DNA from: Apostichopus japonicus
Taxonomy: Eukaryota; Echinodermata; Holothuroidea; Aspidochirotida; Stichopodidae
Assembly: GCF_037975245.1 (NCBI RefSeq)
Contig: NC_092561.1
Location: forward strand, 5,878,001 to 5,942,000
Reading direction: 5' to 3'
Length of the DNA: 64,000 bases
Positions 39,590-50,800 of the stretch are shown piece by piece (within the stretch, counting starts at the first letter, position 1; every line of letters begins with the position of its first letter). Position numbers and translations under genes: made by a program. The notes beneath the pieces were generated by a model that worked only from the letters and a program-made list of their open reading frames with translations, was not told the DNA's origin and did not search any database.

Positions 39590-41620
39590 CTTTCTGACTA
39601 CAGAAAACACTAACGCATTTACATCTATCTATTCAAGTCTTTGTTAAAATTCCTTTTGTCACTAATAAATTATTATATTGACAAAGGTCACCAACTCAAC
39701 AAGGTAATATAATGAGCATTGTTTTCTAATTCAGTTGATATAGGATAGGTGAGGTCAAGTGTATCTTACAGAAGATACAAAACTGTTGGAAAAGGCAAGT
39801 GAAATATATTTGTGTAATACGTTGCTAGTGCCTGTTTAAATCGTAAGTTGAGTGTGGTGGCACAGAAAGACAATTGGTAATAACATTTGAGAGGAACTGT
39901 CGCAACTTTGAGGTAAATATTCTATTATATGTCTAACCTATATAAGCCAGCACGTGAACTTCAAAAAAATGATTGCAACTTTGACAAATAACATATTTCC
40001 AACTTTCAACATGAAAGACGTGTCTTCAAATCTTACATCATTGCATATGAATATGGCACTCGATAGCCATTAGTATACAGGTTAGGCTTAACACGGGCAA
40101 CCATTCCATTCTATTTATCGTCTAAACTTGTGAAAACCAGCCGATTCACACAAAGATTACAGTAACTGGGTGAAAACAGTGAGCATGAAGCTTTGTCGTA
40201 ATGGCCTGAAAGTACTCACGTTTCATCGTGCAGTTTGTCGATAAGTTATTGCCTAAAAAAAAATTCATATTGCCACCATCGTTTTCAGCAGTTTAGTCAT
40301 TTTATTGGGACAGTTTCATATCCCATCGTTGTTACTCTGATAACTAAGGGTTGGGGTTATTCTCTCTCTCTCTTTTGATTGGTGTCTTACCTTTTCGTTT
40401 CATTTCATTTCTGGTTTTGGTTTGTTTCATTATATATATATATATTTTAAATTGTATCAAGTTTCACTTTTTGTTTTGAGATGGTTGGCAACGATGGATT
40501 GCGTAATAGCTTACTATATGATTGTAGTATTAAGGGATGAAAACAGTGAGCATTAAGCTTTGTCGTAATGGCCTGGAAGTACTCACGTTTAATCGTGCAG
40601 TTTGTTGCGTAAGTTATTGCCTAAAATGAAATTCATATTGCCACCATCGTTTTCAGCAGTTTAGTCATTTTATTGGGACAGTTTCATATCCCATCGTTGT
40701 TACTATGATAACTAAGGGTTGGGGTTATTCTCTCTCTCCCTCTCTCTCTTTTGATTGGTGTCTTACCTTTTCGTTTCATTTCATTTCTGGTTTTGGTTTG
40801 TTTCATAATATATATATAAATATTTTAAATTGTATCAAGTTTCACTTTTTGTTTTGAGATGGTTGGCAACGATGGATTGCGTAATAGCTTACTATATGAT
40901 TGTAGTATTAAGGGATGAAAACAGTGAGCATTAAGCTTTGTCGTAATGGCCTGAAAGTACTCACGTTTGATCGTGAAGTTTGTCGATAAGTTATTGCCTA
41001 AAAAAAAAATCATATTGCCACCATCGTTTTCAGCAGTTTAGTCATTTTAATGGGACAGTTTCATATCCCATCGTTGTTACTCTGATAACTAAGGGTTGGG
41101 GTTATTCTCTCTCTCTCTCTTGATTGGTGTCTTACCTTTTCGTTTCATTTCATTTCTGGTTTTGGTTTGTTTCATTATATATATATATTTTAAATTGTAT
41201 CAAGTTTCACTTTTTGTTTTGAGATGGTTGGCAACGATGGATTGCGTAATAGCTTACTATATCATTGTAGTATTAAGGGATCAGAGATCTTACAAACTTG
41301 CTACCACACATTGAACTGAAGTTTACTCTAAAAGCCACTCATGTATATACTTGAAACATTTATCTTTAAAGATCAGTTTATGACTGAGTTTGATGTGATG
41401 GGTAAACTATATAGTTGGTAGAGTTTATGTAGTTCATGCAGAGACATATTCGATTGGATACTAGGCCTATACTATTACCTTACGTTCCGTTTTCCTGTAT
41501 ATTCCATTTCCTATAGCCATCTTGTACAGTAGTGTCAGATTCTGACGAAGCATTTTAAATAAAATTATTGTCTCTCAACAGGTGCCATGTGAGTAAAATT
41601 ATTGCATTTGTCAAACAACC
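39590..41620 (+). repeat. Orphan copy of the esterase 5' flank
   Basis: On the plus strand this matches the reverse complement of about 11165-9955 (upstream of copy A). Shared blocks include GTCGCAACTTTGAGGTAAAT, TGTGAAAACCAGCCGATT, TGATTGGTGTCTTACCTTTT and ATCTTACAAACTT, ending at CAGGTGCCAT. No exon 1 follows. The middle is expanded threefold (next entry). Confidence 0.75.
40171..41280 (+). repeat. Three tandem ~370 bp repeats inside the orphan 5' flank
   Basis: Units start at TGAAAACAGTGAGCAT 40171, 40538 and 40916 (spacings 367 and 378) and end near 41280. Each has CATCGTTTTCAGCAGTTTAG, a (TC)n run, TGATTGGTGTCTTACC and GATGGTTGGCAACGATGG. The A/B flanks carry only one such unit. Confidence 0.85.
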
Positions 41621-44600
41621 CAAAAAAAACCCGATTTCATTTTATGTCCAATAATGAGGCTGGCATTCAACAAGAAATGACCAATTAGCATGCTGACTTT
41701 AGGATGTTCATGCTTTCGGGGACAAAGTTTGAGTGCGATACAATGGTTGATATACAAAGTTGGAATCCTTTATTTTATTTTAATGTTTTCATTCGAACGC
41801 CAGAAGCGTTCTGCAGATTTTCTTCCATGACTCGTTGCTTTCTACATGTGATGTGATATTTATCGATTGCATTCCACGATAACTGTTTACAGTACCTTTT
41901 ATCAAAGTCTTGAGGTTTTTAGACTGATTGGGGTCAGTTTTTGGTTTCAGCTTTATAGTTTTCGTTGTACGCTTTTTCCAAATTAGCCATAGCCATATTT
42001 ATGATATTGAAATTAATTATAAAGAAAACTAGGTTAATTAGTACATTTTCTTCCCCCAAAGTTAAGCAATCAAGCCCTCTTCCACCGCCAATGAGACTAA
42101 AAGATGAGAAAAGAGATAAAAATGATTATATAATGATCGTTGCTGTAGTAGAGACTACTGTAGAAGTAAAGTTTTTCTACTCTTCGGTGTAACTATGCAG
42201 TTTCTTACATGTTAAAATGCACATACAAAAAGGGTAGTATTCCTGTGTTAATATATTGGTTTGCTTCAAAATCGTACTAAGGTAAGAACTAACAAAGGTG
42301 TGCTTTTGTATGGCATGATATATGGGATGGTATGATCAGGACAATGGGTGAGATCTTTTGGCCCCTTTTATAAAGGCAATTAAAAGTAATATTCCTGTGG
42401 TCAGCGAAACCTGCGGTTTATTAGAGAGGACGAGGTCAAGTTCTTTGTACTCCTTTGAATTTGGACAACACTGAGGTCATTCTGGAATATCTTTTGGTAA
42501 GCCAATAGAGAGGCGTTTTTTTCATAGCATAATTTAAAAGAAAAAGACAGTGGGCTGCATTTCAGTACGATCAGTTTGATATTTTCTACTAATTCCCTGA
42601 AAATTTAAACAACCAGACAGCTAAACTGCAGTGTGGTTTCGATGATGCTACATGCATAATCAAATATGAATGTGACACACTAAGCTGTATCATATAGCCA
42701 GGATGAACAACATACTTCAAAGAAATTCAATGAAAAGCAATGAGATATGACAAACAATATTTGCATTGGCAGCTGATATCCGAGGTGGACACTTTTCTTG
42801 TATTCAGCATACAGATTGATCTCTATACCAAAGATAACAGGCTTCTTCTCAGGCTTCGACAATTTTTTTTTTTTAAAGTACTCGCTATTTGGGGACCGTG
42901 ACTAAAAATATACTCGCGAAAACGCAAAATTCACTCGCCACTATGATTGAAGTCCAAGTCTCCAAAGTACAGATCTACAATATTAATACTTTCTGAGTGG
43001 GAACAAAGGTTAGGCACTTGGGCAGATACATGGTGCTACGTAATTGCACATTGGAAAATTATGTTTCTGTGCAGTATCAAATTTAACTTTTGTCCAACAC
43101 CAAAAGTAAGTGCTGAACAAAGTAAAACATGTCGCAATATCATAAATATGCAGCTAGGCCTATTGTAGGTCTCAAACAATTAAAACGAAAATATCTGCGA
43201 AAATACATACGAAGATAGTGTAGTGATTATCACTCTTTTGCATAATGGACTTGCCCACATCCTTGCTTAATCAGCAGTACTCTTCTCGCTATGCATCTTC
43301 CAGCGTGACACCACTTGCATGTAAGATTTGATACCGGAGAGATGTACTAATCATCAGCCTTTTTAATGACTACATATCAACGCTATATTCAGCAGTAGCT
43401 GGAGCGTAATTAGTGGAGATTTTATACAGTCAAGGCATCATCATTCATCTCTTCATATTCGAGCCTACATCTCGCAATTATCTATTAAAAGTCCGCGACT
43501 ACGAGCAGTTGTATTCATCGTCGCCGCGAGCTACATAGCCGTTACATTACTGTATACGCAGCGGTAGCGAGCAAGTCAGACCCTAGCATATTTACAGTTA
43601 TTACTACTAGCGAGCAATTATTACGTTTCGGACAAGTAACCGAATTATTATATAAATAAACATTTATCAGTTAGGAAGAGCAGTGAGTTACTACGAAGGA
43701 CGGGCCTAGATTAAGTGTCAGTCTGAATGGAGGCTCCATTACGTGAGCCTCTGTTACATTAGGGCTCCTTTATTTCTAGGCAAATACTATACAGTAGCTA
43801 GGTGTGCGTAAGTCCTAAGCCTATTCAGTGCCTCACTGCTACTTTGAACACTGCTAATAAGTCGATTAACGCGACTTCATACATTTTCCCAATTATTTAC
43901 CTCAACTGGTGTTCAGTGAAATCGGTGCCAAAATTATTAGTAGGAATAACAACAAACTTGTCTCAAAACTCCTTGAATTGTTGTATATTTTGCGAATTAC
44001 GACAGATGGCATGTAGGAAATGCCTTAAGAAATAATTTAGGAGATGTTTGGCCAGCTTATAAATTGGGATTATGAGTATTACAGTATGTACGTCCCTTAC
44101 CAACACAGCACAAAGAAAAAAACGTCTGCTCTTGTGAAATGAACATCACATTTGTCGCACTATTTCCATGAAAGGATATAATATTTGAAATATATGAAAG
44201 GATATAATAACGTTTCAAGTACAAATGGTTAAGTGATGTTACTTTTTCGTTGTTTTTACATATTAATATCTTCCAACAACGCCAATGCGGGAATGGATCT
44301 CGGAGCATATTTCCTGTTAGTTTTGAGTGGTCGCAAAAACGTGACTTGACAAGGACACAAGCAGGATAAGGGTTGTTTAGAGTTGCGTTTTAGATAGTGT
44401 CCAGAATACCACAATCAAGGGAGCTTTTGCTTTCGACAATTTTCAAATCTAGATATCTAACATTCATATAAGAGTATTTGAAATATTCGTGGAATTATAG
44501 TTTGAATTGGCTACAAAAGCATACTTTCTTGTGAAATAAAGAATTGTAATTAGGAATTCAGAAGAAAAGCCTCGAGATCAAACATCTGCTATTAAATGAT

Positions 44601-44760
44601 TTGAGCTTATTCTTCATGAAGTTATTTTACAAAAAAGTTTTAACTGTCGGTTGGACTTTTATTCTGTCATATTGTTAGTTTTTATTTCATATTACCCACA
44701 AAGAATTCACATTCTGTCAGTGATAAAGGACACCACGTTACAGCTGAAAGAAGAAGTAAA
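41621..44760. other. Intergenic region before the methyltransferase
   Basis: No intact gene found. The only recognisable item is the exon-7 relic at 42365-42512. Confidence 0.5.
42365..42512 (-). pseudogene. Relic of esterase exon 7
   Basis: Minus-strand translation gives IGLPKDIPE*PQCCPNSKEY then KELDLVLSNKPQV, aligning with IRLPGSIPEWPRFVPVSEEY and KELDIRFNNKRKL of copies A/B. The Trp codon has become TGA and the Cys region has decayed. No neighbouring esterase exons were recognised in this orientation. Confidence 0.6.
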
Positions 44761-44883
44761 ATGAGTGAACGGCATTTTGAAGACTCGTCTCTCGCTGAGA
44801 ACTATGAGAAATATCGTTTGCAGTATACCGACCTCGGAATCGAGGATAACGCATTAACGTTTTTGAGAGAGGAGTTGAAAGAG
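44761..44883 (+). CDS. Methyltransferase exon 1
   Basis: 41 codons, from the first ATG to the GAG|GTAGAT donor, phase 0. Codes the N-terminal helix region MSERHFEDSSLAENYEKYR. Confidence 0.82.
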
Positions 44884-47800
44884 GTAGATATATTTGATTC
44901 TCATCATCTGGTATAGAACCATTGTTTTATCCCTATACTATTAGAAGATATTCTAATTAGAGGATTTGGTGATATGTTTTATGAATAATGATTAAGATGA
45001 ACTAAATATTGTCACACCCTTCTTTATACAGGGATGCATGTACTTAAGGAGGATAACCGGCGAAATAGAATCTCGTTGAAGCAAAACTGTTGCCCTTTCA
45101 CTCCACTGCGATTAATTTAATTCTTCAATAGTAATCCATAGCAGTTTAAACTTTACAATACATTCCCGTGTGTCGTCTGCTCATTGCATATCCACCCGAT
45201 ACACATAGAGAACACAGTTACTACTGTAAATCTTAAAGTTTTGTACCACAGTAAAAACTGGATCGTGCTCTAAATCGGTAGCATGTGCTATTAGGATTAC
45301 AGTACGAACTGGGATATGTGTAGTTCTAACAAAAACAGTTGTTGGGATTTGTTGAAATTACAAATATCCTTAGTTTTTACTGTAAACGTAACAGCACATG
45401 CTACCGATTTATCAGATTTGTCAGCACAATCCAGTTATTACTGCGTGACAAAACTTTAAGATATACAGTAGTTACTGTAATCTCTGTGTGAATCGTCTGG
45501 CATATCAAGTTTTTTGTAAGACCCAACTTTAGCACCAGTCGTTTAATACTAAAGGCTCAAATTTCCTTTTGCCGACGAAAGTTGACGCGATAGTGGTTAT
45601 TCTGTGCTGATTTCAAGTACCATTAAAGTCATAAATTGATCGCTCGTATAATATAAAGAGGAGCCATGAAGGGTTTGTACATATTTGGATTTAAGAAAGT
45701 AATGTTTTTGTAGTATTGGTTGCAATATGTTGTTCTATACAGAGAGATATCATACAATTTTCATTTAATTTCATCTTTTAATTTGTTTTATAACAACATT
45801 CAGATGATAATATAAAGCACATATAAATTAACACCAATACAAAGATTTGTGAAAGGAAGTGCCCTAAAAATCCTTAGTGGCTTTACGAGTAAAGCACTCC
45901 CTATAGCTAAACAATGAAAATGTACAAAAATATATGTCTCTTAACAAGAAAGAAACAAAAAAAAAACAAGAGGGAAAAAAAGAGACAAAAAATGACCCTG
46001 TCCCTGACCCCACTCAAACTATTTTGCTTTTGCTAGTAAATGTGATCAGCCGTTTTCTCTTTCATGTGAGATTAACCTGTATATTTGATGGCAACAACCG
46101 CTTCAAAAGCGTTGCCCATTGTCAGCTAGTGTTCATAGTATGAAAGGGAATGCTCATGAAATGTGAACTAAACAAATAACATTAACGAGTTCATCAAAAG
46201 TTTGAAATTGAATCGATAAGCTTAAGTTCTTAAAACAAAACTAAGTAAGACAACCCTGGTTACAAAGAGAGGCTCAGTAATGCAGAATATGCAATGCCGT
46301 GGATTAAAACTTGATGTTCTTGGTGATGTGAACATTGAACTCATTCCCAAAGTACGTGTTGATTTTGCAGCATATATATATATATACATACAGCGTATTA
46401 TGAATGTTAGCATATTCTACGGTAGCGGCGACTTTTACCTGCTACTTCCGAAACTAGATATATTTATGGGGTGAAATTCAATCGCGGAAGCTGGTCACTT
46501 TGAAACTTGTTTCAAACCATACTGAAATTTACAAACAAATCACGCATAGTTCAATTTCCCTTACATTGTGTAAACGTAATTGTAACTATTTTAAACATAG
46601 CTTACAAACATAATTATGTAGTACCAGTGCATCCAACAGGGTGAGTACCCGTACAAGTACAGAATTCCCCATTGGTATGAGTACGAGAACTTGTACTAGA
46701 TACTTACTTTTCAAAATGGCCGAGTGCGATTACACATCCTGACGTTCATGAGGGCGAGAATAAGTACATTTAAGTACAATTATGATACATCATACGATTA
46801 CCAGTACGGATTCACTACAAGACTTAGTCTCCATGCAAATGAATAAATGGAAATGTTCTGAAGCAGCAAATGAAAAACTATTGCCCACGTCGTATAGTGC
46901 AGGTTTTGCTGCTTCCAAATAATCATCAACGCTGTGTCATTGCACAGTTTTGCGTTGTATTTCATGTAGAAATTTCTCACTTTGCAGGATCCACAGTCCC
47001 TTGCAGTGGATGTCGGCTGTGGTACTGGACAATTCACAGTGCTCCTTGCGCCACGTTTCTCAAAAGTGATCGGAGTTGATTGTAGCTCCGCTCAGATCTC
47101 TGTAGCCAAGCAAAAAGCCATAGAGGGAAATCTTGAATACAGGTATCAGGTTAAGGATAGAGAAAACGACGACACGTTATGTGTGACAGTATACATGTTT
47201 GAAAGTAACATGTCAACATAGCATCCTCTTGCATCAACTCTGTAGTATATATAATTGACAATGTATCTTCCATGTAGAAGAATTTGGATGCAACACGTTA
47301 TGTGTGACAGTACATGTTTGAAAGTAACACAACGTAACATCCTCCTGCATCAACTGTGTAGTATACTTGTACCTTCCATTTAGAAGAATTTGGCTGTAGT
47401 TTATTAAAATTCCGCCGAAATTAGTCGAAGTCATAGCACATTAAATGATCCTTTCCTTTTTTAAATCTAGCAGTTGTCCAGTTTACTGTCAGATGAATTG
47501 GATTACACACATGTTAGATGATATGATTAACAACTTAACTGCAATTTCATCAGTGGTATTGACAGAACATGGCGTTTTTTGTTTTGTTTGTTTGCAATTA
47601 CTTGGTAAAGTATCAAAATAAAGAAAGAACAATTCAACTAATCCTTCCAACACTTTCGAAGCTATGATTCCTGCCTTGCAATTAACATTTACATATCTAA
47701 TCACTTTTAATTGCTTTCTATGTTATTACTATTATTTGTCTTCTACCTTTTCTTCTAATATCACATTTAACATATCTTGTAATCTTTTGTTGAAATAAGG

Positions 47801-50800
47801 GAAGGTGTCGCAGAGCATTTGCCTTTTCTTGGAGATAATTCGGTGGATTTAGTGACGACAATGGGAGCAATGCAATACTTCGATGCACCACAGTTCTTAG
47901 CAGAAGTTCATCGGGTTCTAAAACCTAGAGGTTGTCTTATGATAGGTATTTTTGACGTCACCAATTTAAGTCTCCATGCAGACACAGAGGGGAAAAACTC
48001 AACGGTAAACGAGAGATGCACGTCGCTCTGTCGCGAGGTATGTATTTCATAATAAGTTTTTAAACAAAGTATATGCTATTCTAACTTTTTAGAAATTTAC
48101 ATTCGCCAAAGTAGTAATGTTAAAGAAAGTCTGGATATCCTAAAGTTGGAAGCAAAGAGACAAAATATGCACGCACTACGTTAAATATCACTACTTTAAA
48201 TAATCAGTTTTGATGTGGTGACATATTATTTCCGTGCTCTGGATCAATAATAACTTAATCAATATCGGATCACTGAGTAAAACATCAGTACCATCAGCCA
48301 AGGTGTGTTAGATCTTGTGTTACTTTATCGCTCATTCTACCCAATGTACATGGCCTGATCGAAGAAGAGACAACCGTTAATCAGAATAAACTAAAGTGTT
48401 TTATAACACCGTAACACAGGTTAGACCTTTCACCAGATACTACTGTGGAAACATTACTAACAGACGAATTCATTACTCAAAGGCTGTGTCAAGTAGTAAT
48501 GGTTAGGAGTCTAAACAACTGGTCCTATTTGTCCAGTAAGTTTAACGGTGGTTCAAATTGCAGATTTGAAGCGCTTTGCAATACAGTGTCAGCCACATTC
48601 AGATAATTTTTGTGGACGCTGTTATTGGTGTGACCTTTAGAGTATTCTCTGCTTGTAAGTCCTTCTCGGTATAGCAACTGGTCATAAATGTAATACATGT
48701 TAAATATCATAAAAACCATCAGTTTTAACTAATTAACGAGTACTCACCTTTACCAGTTTTATCCATGAGCATCGGTGGTCATTCCTCTTATTGTTTTGCA
48801 TTACATCTGTCACGATGTGTATGTGCGTGCGTTGTTTTATCTGTTTACTTTTCATTAGATCGCTACCGTGTCTCCAGAAAACTAGCATTTTATGAAATCA
48901 CAGTAAAGGTTATAAACGTTCAGCCGATACTCATAGCTAGTACAGTTACTACTTGTTCCACCTGTAACACATGTTACCGTGTTACGAACACAAAGCAGTA
49001 ATTACTGCACGGTTGTGTGACAAGAACAGTAGTAACACGTGTTACAGGTGGCACCAGTAGTAAATGTACAACATTTTCTGCGGGTAAACAGAGGTGGTTA
49101 GGGCAGCGGTATTATACAGTAGCATATACAAATTTAATATTTCAAGTAACATTTTGATTAGTCTATAAGTTCTCCAAGGCGGTAATTTTGTTCTATATAG
49201 TCTCTCCTTTTTACTGCCTACCCCTAAATACGGAGTATAGTTTCAATTGTCCAGAACCATTCCTGTTGAGCTTTATTGAAGTGAAAGGGACAGAAGTTCC
49301 CCCACCTCCCCTCCCCACGAGATGGCACTGTCCATCCCACCACCCCGCTTTAACCAATGGCACTGGTCAATGTGGTTATGACACGTCTTTAAATCAGCAA
49401 TGGTTTCTTATACCAGTGAATTAGTTTGAATTCTAACAACTAAATTAATTTCTATATTTCTGAAGAAAGTACACATTGCCTATCCTATTTTCTCTGTAGT
49501 TATTTTAGATGATAAAATCAGCGATGTTTTTTTCCACAATCATCTTAGTTGATTAGATGGAATCTTATTTGGATCATTGCATACAGGTTTATGCTTTGTT
49601 CATATGCTTCAAACCTATAAACAACCGCGAAAATATGAGATTGCACCAAAGACATAAGAATTAAAATGATTATGTTACTATGATGATACCGGACATGTTT
49701 TATGATTTTGTCCTATTACAGATAGTGAACGTTTCCATTCAGCAATTAGGAGAAAATGCCCAGAAGATGTTCTATACCGTAGACCATCCGTCTCCTGACT
49801 ATCCTGAATTTCAAAGGTGCTTTTGACCGATAAGTTAATTTTTTTCATCAATGAATTTCAAAGGTGCTTTTGACCGATTAGTTCATTTTTCCATCAATGA
49901 ATTGCAGCACGCCAGTATCAAAAGTTTGGTTTAATATCATCTGTATTGCCTTCACATTTTCACAGCTTAAACTTGCTGATAATACCAAAGAGTAGTGGCG
50001 TCGAGAGGCAGTGGGACCCCTGTCTCCGGGCCCTTCTCTTTGAATCTTCATTTTTCTTGTAGCAGATTATTTATCCCACTCTTTCACGGACACCTAATGA
50101 AGCCCGGGTTTCTTGGATTGTGTACCCCCGACTTCCACTCTGATCCGTTTTCTCTCTCTCTCTTTCGCCAGGCCATACTCTATAGTACTTTCATTGAGCT
50201 TCTGATTCTTACAATTATTTCAAAACAATGTTAAAGTGTTTAAGCTGCAAACATCTTTTGCGTTGCAATAACTGTACAGTGTTATCTTGCAACGACAAAG
50301 AAAAAAAAAGCTACTTTGAAAACACAATCTTTATTCTTTAGTACACATGTATCAAGGCATCACTTTTGCAATCGAAAAGGAATAAACTTAGTATTAAATT
50401 TATACGAAGGAAACTCTAGTATGCATTAGACTACACCGCAAATAGCCGCCCCTCATAAGGACCAGTGAAACATTTGCAAACATAACTTCTTACAGTATCA
50501 GCCAGGATTATTCAATTATGTATGTGACATCGTTTGGTCAAAGTTCCAACCCAATGCAAATTGCAGCTGTATCGTTAACAGTTAGGAATCTGAAGTTAAC
50601 TCTTTTTTTTTGCATAGCGCCTCCATAAGTGCAAAACTTTTCACAATCAAATGATCTAAGACATAATACTCTACCCAATGAAAGTACCATGAAGAGAATA
50701 ACCGTAACGAAGTGTGGGGTGTGATGCGAGAACAAACAAAATTATATTTCTTCTCTGGAGTTGTATTCCTCTCTGCAAAAAAATGTCTATCAAGTAAAAC

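Noticed and set aside
40171-41280. CRISPR-like array
   Set aside because: Only three long (~370 bp) contiguous units without spacers. They are a tandem expansion of esterase upstream sequence in a eukaryotic genome.
49995-50234. 79-codon plus-strand frame in methyltransferase intron 4
   Set aside because: Starts in a transposon-end-like GGCGTCGAGAGGCAGTGG sequence and shows no protein motif.
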